Positions 8,239 to 16,907 of a stretch of DNA of 26,516 nucleotides are shown piece by piece; positions within the stretch are counted from its first letter, which is position 1, and each line of letters begins with the position of its first letter. The notes beneath the pieces were generated by a model, which saw only the letters and a program-made list of their open reading frames with translations, was not told the origin of the DNA and ran no database searches. Source of the DNA: Chrysochromulina parva. Taxonomy: Eukaryota; Haptophyta; Prymnesiales; Chrysochromulinaceae. Position numbers and translations under genes: made by a program. The stretch is from positions 1 through 26,516 of the forward strand of contig PJAB01000449.1 in the NCBI GenBank assembly GCA_002887195.1, given 5' to 3'.

Positions 8239-11200
8239 TCAATCCAAGTGCCTCGCGGCGCCCACCATCTCTCGAAAGACGCTCGTCGGGTTGGCCATGA
8301 GCGCCTTGGGCGTACCAAACTCGATCAGCCGGCCGGACCCAAGCACGAGCACCTTATCCGAGTCGAGGATCGTGTTGAGCCGGTGCGCAATCGTGAGCAC
8401 GGTCGCCGTAGCGAATTCGGCGCGCACCGTGCGCTGGAGAAGGGACACCGACGGTCAGTGGAGCAGTGGAGCGCCAAGGCAGTCAGTGGCCATCGGAAGC
8501 CATCGGAGGCCATCGGAGGCAATCAGTGGCCATCAGTATGTGCACACACCTGGATGAGGGCATCGGTCTCGGAGTCGACCGAGGAGGTGGCCTCGTCCAT
8601 GATCACGATCGCGGGTCGAGTCAGCAGCGCTCGCGCGATGCACAATAGCTGGCGCTGCCCCGCTGACAAATTCGCGCCCTCCTCCAGCACATGGTCTTCC
8701 AGCGTGTGAATGGCATGCGTGAGCTGCACGCGCTGGAGCACGCGCCACAGCTCATCCTCCGTGTAACGTCCCAGAGGGTCGAGGTTGAACCGAACGGAGC
8801 CTTCAAAGAGCGTAGCCTCCTGGGGGATGACACACACGCTCGAGCGGTATGAAAGTAAAGGCAGCGAGCTCAGCTCAGATCCATCGAGCCAGATAGAGCC
8901 AGATCGAAGTGGGGGCGCCACCAGCCGAGTAAGAGCCACGAGGAGGCTGCTCTTGCCTGAGCCGGTCCGCCCGACCACACCCACCTTCTCGCCCGCCTTG
9001 ATGCGCACGCTCAGTCCCTCAAGTGCGAGGGGCAGCCCCGGGCGGTAGCGCAGCCCCACGTTCTCGAGCACGAGCGCGCCGCGGCTCGGCTGGCCACCGG
9101 ACCCCTTCTCGGCGGCTGCCAAGCCCGGCTCGGCCCACCAAGACCGGCTCGGCCACCAGCCGGCCAACGGAGACGGCGGCGGGGGAGCCCCGCTGAACAC
9201 CCAAGTCGCGGGTGCGCCGCTGGCCAAGGGAGCTGCTGCGGTGGACGAACTGTCTGGAGGGTGTGAACGGTCTGGAGGGTGTGAACGGTCTGCAGGCTCC
9301 ACGGAGGACGTCTGGCGTGACGCCGGCGCCGGTCGGCCCTCGCGTCCGACTGGCCGAACATGGAGTCCTCTCAAGTTCGGGACGTCTTCGGCTGCGTAGC
9401 CGGGCTCGGGGGGTACGTCGCTGTAGGTGCGCATCCGTTCAACTGCAACGAGATGTGCCTCGAGCTCCGCCGCCTGTCGCACTGACCAGTTGAGTGCTTG
9501 GGTGACCTGCATGGCTAATGACACGGAGAGAGCCGCGCGCCCTACGCTGCGCGCGCGCGCGCCCACCCCGGCCGCCGCGCCCGCCGCCGCTGCCACCGCC
9601 GCCGCTGCGCCCACTGTGGCCTCCGTTGCCGCGCATATGGCCGAGTCCACGGCCCACTTGTCAAATATGGAAGGGCCCTCCATGGTCGCCGCACAGACTG
9701 CGGACTCGACGGCTTGTGTGGCAGCAGCAGCCGCCCCTTGCAGCAGCGAGGGACCCCGGCCGAAGGCAAGAAGGGCAGCGATGGCCGCAAGCGTGGCGCC
9801 GAGAAGCTCCAAACGTAGCCCCAACCAGCAATTGGCGATCGCCGACGCGAGGCCAGCGCGCACGTTGCGATCGATCTTGTGCTCGGCCTGGCGACCAAAG
9901 CGTGGCTGCGCATTGTACGCGCGGATGGTGTCCAGCCCGTCGAGCGTCTCCGACACGTGCGTGAGCATCGGCGCGCGCGTGCTCGATTCGAGTCGCTTCA
10001 TCTCGCGCGAGCTCGCCATGTAGAAGGAGGAGAAGGACACGTAGGCCCAGCCGAGCAGCGGCAGCGTGAGCGCGAACGTGGGCGAGTTGGCACACACGAC
10101 CGCAAGGGCGGAGACGACGGCGAAGGTCGTCGAACCAAGCGTCTGGACGGCCGAGGGCAGCGCCACGTCGACGGTCTGGAGATCGCGCGAGAAGCGTGCG
10201 AGCAGCCGGCCGATCGGCGTCACATCGAAGAAGGCCACCGGTGCGCGGAGGAGGCTGATCAACAGCTGGTCGTGCATCCCCGAGCCGGCCGAGAGGCCCA
10301 CCGAGAGCACGATCATGTGGCGGACCACCGTCAGAAGCGCCGCCGCGAGCGCCCAGCCCGCGTACCCGGCCAAATAGAAGCGGTTGCGCTCTGCGGGCGC
10401 ATTGGCCCACTGAGTGAGCCACCACGAAGAGCCGAGTTGTAGGACCTCGACGAGGATCATAGGAACCAGCATGAGTGGCACCACGCGCGCGCCGCCACCC
10501 GCCGCCTGCAGCCAGGCGCCGAGGACGGCGGCGGACACGCGCCCCTGCTCTATGAGCTCCTCCTCCCCCGTAGCCGGCGCCTTCACACCCCCCCCCAGCT
10601 CTTCCGAGTCGTTGGACGCCCCTGATACCGAGGTGTTGAGCGCGGCGGCGGCGGCAGGGGCGGCGGGCGCGTCGCTCTCGCCCTTCTCCCACGGAGCTGC
10701 AGCCCCAGCCGTGCTTCGAGCCGCCTCGTCAGCGTGTGCCGGGGAGGTGGGCGCCGTCATGGGCATCGACGCCGTCCTGGGCGTAGTCCGAGGCGCCGTC
10801 ATGGGCATCGGCGCCGTCCTGGGCGCGGGCACAGCCTCGTCCGAGCCGCCCATGACGGCGCCCATTGGCGGCCCGGGCCTCGCTGCCACGTTCGCGCCCG
10901 CGCCCAGGACGGCGCTCGTACCGCTCGGAGCCTCGTCGGCGTTGGGTGAAGCGACCTCGACGGATCCCTCCTCCGCGCCGTCGCGGGCGTCCGCGCCGTC
11001 GCGGGCGTAGCTCTGCGTCTGGAAAGCGAGCAGCCGCGCGAAGGCGCCTTGCCGGCTCGTCAGCTGCTCATAGGATCCTTGCTCGATGACCTCGCCCCCC
11101 TCGAGCACAAGGATGCGTTGCACCGAGCGTAGCCGATCGAGCGAGTTGGTGGCCATCACGACGAGCCGGCCGGCAAGGAGGCCGTTCGGACCAATACAAC

Positions 11201-11685
11201 GCTCCATCAGGTGCGTGGCCACGCTGCCGTCGACCGCAGCCAGCGGGTCGTCCAGCAGGACGATCTGTGCGTCGGAGTAGGCCGCCCGTGCGAGCGAGAT
11301 GCGAGCACGTTGCCCGCCCGACAGAGACACGCCACGTTCTCCGATGACGGTCGCATCGCCCTCGGCGAGCTGCAGCAGGTCGGAGGTGAGCGCGCATGCA
11401 TCCAGGACTCGATGGTAACGAGACTCGTCGAAGGGCTGGCCGAAGAGGATGTTATCGCGCACGGAGCCGCTTAGGATGAAGGGGCGCTGCGCGGCGTAGG
11501 CGAGCGAACCACGCACATGGACCGATCCGCGCGTTGCCGCGAGCGCCCCCGTGAGGGCGGCGAGCAGGGTGGACTTGCCCGAGCCCACCGCGCCGACGAT
11601 CCCCACTAGCTCGCCACGGCGCGCCTCCAAGTCGACCCGAAGACGAAAGCCACCCGCCGTCGCCGCTGCCGAAGGGCCACGCGCT

Positions 11686-11719
<34 letters not shown>

Positions 11720-13852
11720 GCTCGGGACGGCGCTCGGATCGGTGCTCGACATTGGTGGCGGACGCGGCAGACGGCGTCGGCGACGACGGCGTACTCGCAG
11801 CCGCAGCCGCCGTTTCTGCCGACGCGCCAGGTGGTAAGCTCTGATGACGCTTGATGGCCTCTGATGACGCACCGCCCGACGCGACAGATGGCACGCTCGT
11901 TTCCGCCAGCAGTGCATCCCGATCCCCCACCTTCCCGCCGGCCTCCCGCCTCGCTCTCGCCATCTCCTCCTCCTCCCACGCCGCCGCCGCCGCCGCATCC
12001 CAAGCCGCCGCCGCCGCCGCCGCCGCCGCATCCCACGAGAGCTCGACACCCTCGAGGCGCAGGCCGACGTCGGCGAGTGGGCCTGGCGTAAGGCTACGGG
12101 CCTCGGCAGCGTGCAGGAAGGCCTGGGGACGGGCGAGCGAGGCAATCAGTCGCAATCAGTGGCAATCAGTGGCACCGAGAGGCGATCAGTGAAGACGGGC
12201 GATCGAGTGGCACTAAGGGGCATTCAGTCGCAATCAGTGGCACTCAATGGCACTCGGTAGCGCTCAGTGGCCATCTGAGGTCATCATCAGAGGTCATTGA
12301 CGAGACTCACGTGCTCGAGGGCAATGGGGGCTCCATCAGTGGCAATCAGTGGCCATCAGAGGTCATTGACGAGACTCACCTGGAGACGTGCGAGCGAGGT
12401 ACGCGCCTCCTGAGCCGACTGCAGCACGAGAGGCAAAAAAAGCAGCGGCGAGCGTAGCAGGTTGACCGCCGAGAGTACCGTCATCGCCGTCTGGAGTCGC
12501 AGAGTGCGTCCCAGGAGCGCGTACGTGCCCAAGATGGCCACTGCGACGAGCGCAGGCGTGGAGGCGAAGACGGCGGCAAGGAGAGAACGCAGTCTGATGA
12601 GTGCGGTGAAGGCCGCTACCTCTTGCCCGCGCGCTTGTCCCACGCGCTCGCCAAAGGCAAGTTCCCACGCATGCAGCTTGATGACTTTGATGGCCCCAAG
12701 CGCCTCACGCGCGCGCCTCACGCGCAGATCTCGGGCGACCAGCAGCACCTGCAGAGGCAATCAGAGGTCATCAGAGGTCATCAGAGGTCATCAGAGGCCA
12801 TCAGAGGTCATCAGAGGTCATCAGAGGTCATCAGAGGTCATCAGAGGTCATCAGAGGTCCCGGGCGACTAGAAGCACCTGCTGGCACCGGTAGGTGGCCG
12901 TGGCTATTGCTCGATTGGCGAGCAGCATGCCAAGCACCACTGCGAGACCAGGCAGCAGCGGCAGGAGGCCCACCTCGCTATAGAGTAGCCCGAGCGCTGC
13001 GAGGACCTGCAGTCGCGCACACGATAGTCAGTCGCACTCAATCGCACTCAATCGCAGTCAGTCGCACATAATCGCAATCAGTCGCACTCAGTCGCACTCA
13101 GAGATAATCAGCCCAAGCGCCGCGAGGACCTGCAGTGGCGCGAACCAGAGCGCGTGAAGGTAGGGCACCAGATCGCAGATACGCTGCGAGTCCGGCCCGA
13201 TGAGGTTGGTGACATCTCCGGAGGAGACACGTGCCGTGGGCGCCACCCGGAGCAGCTTGCGGTACGTGGCGCCCACCACGGCCGCGCGCAGCCTCAGACC
13301 GGTGCGGAAGAGCTGCGCGAAGTAGTGGCGCAAAGAGAACGCTTGCAAGCACGAGACGGCGAACAGCGCGAGGGTGGCGCGCACGCCCTGCGCGGCGTTC
13401 GCGCCGCCCTCGAGCAGAGCGATCATGTGGCGCAGCAGCAAGGGCGTGGCCAGCTGGCACACGTCGGAGAGCAGCTTGACGACGCCCGCCGCAGCAAACT
13501 CACGGCCAAAGCTGCGCCATAGGCTTAGGGCCACTGCGTTCGGCTGCGATGCCGTGCCGACGGCTCGCATCGCCTCGAAGTGGTGATCAAAGTTGTCCGT
13601 GGCTGTCTGCGACGAGTCCATCTTGCTAAGTGGCGGCAAATCATGCTCTTCAAGCGGCCGCTGGTTGCCGAGTCGCAAGGTCGGGTTGAGCCACGCAAAG
13701 GTTGCCCGCGAGAGCACGCCGGCTGCGGCCTCGGGCTCCAATTCGCGCGATGACGGTGGACGGTCGTAGCTGGTGGTAGGTAGTTTGGGTAAGCCGACCG
13801 CCTCATTTGACCCAAGCAGCGTCGTGACCAGAACCGCCAGCGATGCCTTCAT
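8239..13852 (-). CDS. ABCC (MRP-type) full-size ABC transporter
   Basis: ATP-driven exporter of the ABCC subfamily, which typically moves organic anions and conjugates. Five exons: 13852-13130, 13006-12878, 12748-12380, 12122-8550, 8433-8239, all joined in phase 0, give 1662 aa. N-terminal [21 protein letters not shown] is typical of MRPs lacking TMD0. TMD1 spans exons 1-3 ([19 protein letters not shown] and [10 protein letters not shown] as in the family). NBD1 has Walker [10 protein letters not shown] at ~584, LSGGQ, and Walker B ending LLDD, with Asp instead of catalytic Glu as is usual in ABCC NBD1. NBD2 has [25 protein letters not shown] and TIAHRLNT, the last encoded by exon 5. Oddities: long poly-Ala stretches before NBD1, an Ala/Pro/Met-rich linker before TMD2, and a ~75-residue Ala-rich insert before TM12. 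Splicing at every junction restores family consensus. Substrate cannot be told. Confidence 0.93.
8434..8549 (-). repeat. ABC gene intron 4, 10-bp repeat type
   Basis: A 116-bp intron with donor CAG|GTGTGT at 8549 and acceptor CTCCAG ending at 8434. Plus-strand units such as CATCGGAGGC and CATCAGTGGC fill about 8455-8540. Splicing joins DALIQ to [19 protein letters not shown], the standard ABCC sequence across this point. Confidence 0.92.
9628..9717 (-). repeat. 60-bp-spaced duplication inside the TM11-TM12 insert
   Basis: Two 30-bp copies at 9628-9657 and 9688-9717 encode [10 protein letters not shown] and [10 protein letters not shown]. They lie in an Ala-rich insertion between the penultimate and last membrane helices of the ABC transporter, a loop that is normally short in this family. 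Confidence 0.65.
11686..11716 (-). repeat. GGC/GCC trinucleotide run encoding poly-Ala
   Basis: A run of about ten GCC/GGC triplets encodes an 11-Ala tract just upstream of NBD1 Walker A in the ABC transporter. A second, interrupted set at about 11977-12036 encodes [17 protein letters not shown]. Both are within the reading frame, in a linker expected to tolerate length change. Confidence 0.85.
11839..11870 (-). repeat. Intron-type 10-bp repeat in antisense orientation inside an exon
   Basis: About three 10-bp units of the intron repeat family (plus strand CTGATGACGC, TTGATGGCCT, CTGATGACGC) lie within the coding exon 4 of the ABC gene, inverted relative to the intron copies. Read in frame they give [10 protein letters not shown]. 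The inversion avoids the TGA stops that the intron orientation carries. Confidence 0.7.
12123..12379 (-). repeat. ABC gene intron 3, 10-bp repeats with a duplicated donor
   Basis: A 257-bp intron with donor CTCCAG|GTGAGT at 12379 and acceptor CCCCAG ending at 12123. It contains degenerate 10-bp units (CAATCAGTGG, CACTCAATGG and relatives). An identical 25-bp segment carrying the GTGAGT donor occurs twice, at 12286-12310 and 12355-12379. Splicing gives [14 protein letters not shown], the normal end of an ABCC TMD1. Confidence 0.9.
12749..12877 (-). repeat. ABC gene intron 2, regular 10-bp minisatellite
   Basis: A 129-bp intron with donor CAG|GTGCTT at 12877 and acceptor CTGCAG ending at 12749. 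About ten near-perfect units of plus-strand ATCAGAGGTC fill 12760-12858. The first ~23 nt of the intron resemble the first ~23 nt of the next exon: both encode VLLVARDL. Confidence 0.92.
13007..13129 (-). repeat. ABC gene intron 1, 10-bp repeats flanked by a protosplice duplication
   Basis: A 123-bp intron with donor CTGCAG|GTCCTC at 13129 and acceptor CTGCAG ending at 13007. The interior is units such as plus-strand CAATCAGTCG. A ~34-bp segment spanning CAG^GT occurs at both boundaries (13110-13143 and 12988-13021) with about four or five mismatches. Splicing restores [22 protein letters not shown]. Confidence 0.9.
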
Positions 13853-14109
13853 CCGTCAGTCGCCGTCTCGCCGCCGAGCGACCGCGACCGAGATCGATCC
13901 CGCCTCCACACGAGATGCAACACACCGAGTGTCCCCCTGCAGTCAATCGACAAGGAGTTACTACGGTTCAAAAACACAGGGGGGGGGCGGGACACACACG
14001 GGTCCAGTACATGGGTGTACATGACATGTGTCTGTCCAAGCCTTTGCTCGAAGATCCCTTATCAGCTTTTTCTGAGCTTCTGCTACATCATGTAACACTA
14101 CTGCTTCCT

Positions 14110-14140
14110 CCGCAGAGCTTTTCCAAAATAAACTCTGCGG
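14110..14140. other. Stem-loop with 8-bp perfect arms
   Basis: Left arm CCGCAGAG (14110-14117) and right arm CTCTGCGG (14133-14140) are perfect inverted repeats around a 15-nt loop. The loop ends in AATAAA on the plus strand (14127-14132), so a plus-strand 3'-end signal is conceivable, but no plus-strand gene ends nearby. Confidence 0.4.
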
Positions 14141-15270
14141 CACACGCCCTTAGGGTCCCAGCAGCTGCAAGCACCAGACCGCGAGACCACGCAGGATCAT
14201 AGGAACCACCTGCAAGGCCTTGGCCCTTGCTGCTTCCTAGTTGCTGCCGCCCGACGACTGCTGGGCGGGTCCGGGATCGGGTGATGCATCGCCGGTAAGC
14301 GGTAACGCAGGCGCGGGGAAAGGCGCGGAGGGGATTCGCATGTGGGCGGGTGTGTTAGGCCCGTACCCTGTAACAGTTTATAACTGGCTGCTGCCCAAAA
14401 TAGAGCGCGCCACTGTAATTGTGAGGACTTCTTAAGGACTTCGCTTGCACGGATGACTGTGCCGGGCTTTCGATTTCGACTGGAAAACGAGCCCCCGGCC
14501 GCGCGCGAACAGGCGCGACGACAAAGTCGAAGTAAAGTCGAAGACGCGTGCCGTCGGTACGCTCACACACATTAAAAGGTTCACAAAACGCACGGAAACG
14601 CGTGTCCAGAGCTGGGCTGGCGCAGGGGCTGACTAAGGGGCTGACGCGGAGTTCACCTGAGATCCACGTCCGCTGCGATGCTGCTCACTGCTGACTCACT
14701 CTTGCAACCCACTTGAGTAGCCCTCAGCACAGAGGATCTTCCACGGAGTGCTCGTCTCCTAACTCGTCTCCACACTCAAGTCGTCTCACATCGACACTTG
14801 GCCGATGCTGCGCTAGAGGTAGCAGACCCACGTCATCTGGCCGTTTATGATCTCTTCCTCGCAGCTGGCAGCTATGCCCTTCCTTTCTTGGCAGTGCCAG
14901 ATTTCCTTGCTGTCGCTGTAATCTGCTCAAGGTTGAAAATGAAACGCGCGCGAAAAAGGGCACAGGTTAGGAAGCACAGACAGACGGGCGTGGCGGGAGT
15001 GAGAGAGTTGCGGGATTGAAGCCGTTCGATGGCTAAGGAAGGTGAAGGTAGCATACCGCCCTGAAGCTCGCACCCATCGAGCTCGGCGTGCGTCGATGGC
15101 ATGGATGGGTAGAGGTCTACATACGTATATACGTGAGGTGCGACAGGCGGAGGGGCACATGCCCAGACGTCGTCAGCCGACTCCTTGCCGACGACTTCGC
15201 AGCCGCCAAGCCAAGCGAGAAGGTTGTTGGCGTACGCCCCCGCACTTGACGGCGAACGTACGCCTCGTGT

Positions 15271-15300
15271 CACGTACGTGCGCCTCGTGTCACGTACGTG
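15271..15300. promoter_or_regulatory. Tandem CACGTACGTG palindromes
   Basis: Two copies of the 10-bp palindrome CACGTACGTG sit 20 bp apart (15271-15280 and 15291-15300), separated by CGCCTCGTGT. More ACGT cores (CACGTG, GACGTACGTAC) follow to 15360. ACGT cores are typical bZIP/bHLH sites in many eukaryotes; function here is unproven. Confidence 0.35.
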
Positions 15301-15985
15301 ACGGCGTGGTGACATTCCTGCCACGTGACGGCGGACGTACGTACATGACGAGGCACGTGGTGTCACAACGGACGCCGCCACGAGGGGGATGCACAACAGA
15401 GCCGTCATCATGCCACGCCACTTTGCGCTGAAGTCCCTCGTCTCGCGTTTTCCAAAATGGATCTGAGGGATCTCCCGTCAAATTACGTCACTTAGAAAGT
15501 TGCCGAAGCGTCATGGGCACCAATTTATCAGTTTTCCATTTATCTCATGCCCTTCCTTGGTCCCACGTTCAACGAACCGCCCCTCACTTTGGGGGCATTC
15601 TCGCCGCCGATTGTCGCCCGCCGCGTCCCTTGCGCGCCGCGTTCTATAGAGGTACGAGTCAGAGCACAGGGAGAGAGAGCACAGGGGGGCGGGGTTAAAG
15701 GGGCGAGGTGCGAGCGCGCTGCGCGCGCGGCGGGCGCCGTGGGCTCAAGCGGCGGCGTCTTAGCGGCGTCGCCCGTCGCTTTCGCGTTTCGGCTTTGCGC
15801 ATTGCGGCTTTTTCCGGATTTGACCAGATATTGATTCGATTATACAAATACATGTCATTGATGCCTCTCCCTCCATGGCAGTCGTGTTTCCTATTTTTCA
15901 AGGGCCACCGTGCGCGGCGCTGCATGTAGCATAATATTGCATAGATTGCTATTGCTGGATACTCGCCTCGTTCTGTGAGGGCCGA

Positions 15986-16381
15986 TCACTGCTTAGGCCC
16001 CCGCGCTGCATAGCTTCGCTCTTCTAGTTTGGCCTGATATTCGGCCATCGCTTTAGGGTCGCCCGCTGCCACACGTTGCAGCAAGTGGACTTTATCCTGC
16101 TTCTGCGCATACATCGCTCGACGGCACGTAAACCACGACGTTCCAGCTAGCAAGCCCGCAACGACGCTTCCCCATGTGAAAGCAGAGCGCCCGCCACTAC
16201 CGCTGATGTAGCGTAGCCCTCCGATCCCCAAGCCGCCGGCTGCGCCAATGCCAACAGATGGTGCAAGGCATGGAGCCCTGTGAAAGGTTCTGAGAGACTC
16301 CCAGCGCGAGTTCGACTTCGCAGCCTCGCGGTCGCCCTCGTTGATCACGACTGCGTCCTTGGAGCCGAGAGGTGGCGGCAT
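15986..16381 (-). CDS. COX20: COX20-like cytochrome c oxidase assembly protein
   Basis: A 131-aa single-exon protein. COX20 is an inner mitochondrial membrane chaperone that stabilises newly made COX2 during complex IV assembly. The match is by pattern: a Pro-Cys motif (RAPCLAPSVGIG), a first hydrophobic Gly-rich segment (GIGAAGGLGIGGLRYISG, ~44-61), a linker with R.AF.WG, a second segment (GSVVAGLLAGTSWFTCRR, ~71-88), then a charged helical tail with KQDKVHLLQR. The order PC, GGG-rich helix, LR, short loop, N/TW, S.W..CR is the COX20 layout, and the length is in the family range. The start is the first in-frame ATG. No introns are needed. Identification rests on recall of the family pattern, and a profile search would settle it. 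Confidence 0.72.
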   Translation of the reverse strand: MPPPLGSKDAVVINEGDREAAKSNSRWESLRTFHRAPCLAPSVGIGAAGGLGIGGLRYISGSGGRSAFTWGSVVAGLLAGTSWFTCRRAMYAQKQDKVHLLQRVAAGDPKAMAEYQAKLEERSYAARGPKQ

Positions 16382-16907
16382 GCCTCGAGTGCCACTTTAT
16401 CACTCGTGCTCGCGCTTCGACCCGCGAGCCGGGCGGGACTGGGTCGCCGACACAACACGGAACTTTCCTGTGTGAACGTTCATGTTCAGAAACATTCACG
16501 TTCACACGGTACTCTTCAAAGTGAAACTTGATTGTGTTGTAGTTCGGCGCGGCTTCGCGCGCCGGCACGCAAGTACGCCGTATGGCCGGCCGCCGCCAAT
16601 TCCGCGGCTGCCGATCGCAATTACTAATCCATCATCCAGGATCCATGGGATCCACCTCGCTGTACATGTACATGCGTATGGGAACAGGGAGAGAGCGGCG
16701 GTAACGGCCTGCCCGCCGCGCCTACCCGCCAGCTGAACACGGCCACCCATCGCGGCACAAGGCAAACATGCTCGGGTGTCTCCATGGCTGCAAACACATC
16801 GGTGGCAGCGGGAGAGAGCGGGGCGACTCCGCTGAGGCAACTTGTACAATTGAGCACCCGTTGGCGAGGCCTGCGAGAAGCTGAGGATGAGCACTGCTGC
16901 TGTCGCT
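16382..16907. promoter_or_regulatory. Intergenic region upstream of COX20-like gene
   Basis: This is 526 bp between the stop of the EF-hand/Tudor gene and the COX20-like start, both on the minus strand. It holds a strong inverted repeat (16470-16507) about 90-125 bp upstream of the COX20-like ATG, and a perfect 12-bp palindrome TGTACATGTACA at 16661-16672. If the TAA at 16908 were spliced out, part of this region could be coding, but the continuation is low complexity and unconvincing. Confidence 0.4.
16470..16507. promoter_or_regulatory. Inverted repeat with GAA/TTC units
   Basis: Two 17-bp arms (16470-16486 and 16491-16507) pair at 15 of 17 positions around a CAGA loop. The sequence alternates GAA and TTC blocks, including GAACGTTC, resembling heat-shock-element arrays. 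It could be a transcription factor site or a 5' UTR hairpin of the COX20-like gene. Confidence 0.5.

Larger units (their letters stand above)
13853..15985. other. 2.1-kb stretch with no supported gene
   Basis: This contains the presumed ABC promoter at its left end and the COX20-like 3' UTR at its right end. ORFs here are short, cross repeats, and match nothing I recognise; the longest is a 179-codon minus-strand ORF at 14872-15411 starting MMTALLCIP, which I do not call. Visible structure: a G-run at 13980, a perfect 8-bp stem-loop at 14110-14140, a cluster of ACGT palindromes at 15250-15360, and an AT-rich patch near 15820-15860. No tRNA or snRNA pattern was found by eye. Confidence 0.5.

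Noticed and set aside
12758..12860. CRISPR-like array
   Set aside because: The units are 10 bp with no unique spacers and sit inside a eukaryotic intron.
12462..12893. Plus-strand ORF with [10 protein letters not shown] repeats
   Set aside because: The repeat peptide is the antisense translation of the 10-bp intron minisatellite. The minus strand splices cleanly into an ABCC transporter here.
14150..14215. Relic of an ABC transporter (short minus-strand match VPMIL, 16 bp identical to 10453-10468)
   Set aside because: Only about 16 bp match and the flanking sequence diverges at once, so chance is a sufficient explanation.
14872..15411. 179-codon minus-strand ORF starting MMTALLCIPLVAASVV
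   Set aside because: It has a signal-like start but crosses the ACGT repeat cluster, matches no family I know, and has no splice or context support. It stays possible.
13853..15985. tRNA or snRNA genes in the long gap
   Set aside because: I looked for B-box (GGTTCRANNCC) and cloverleaf patterns and saw none. A covariance-model scan would be decisive.
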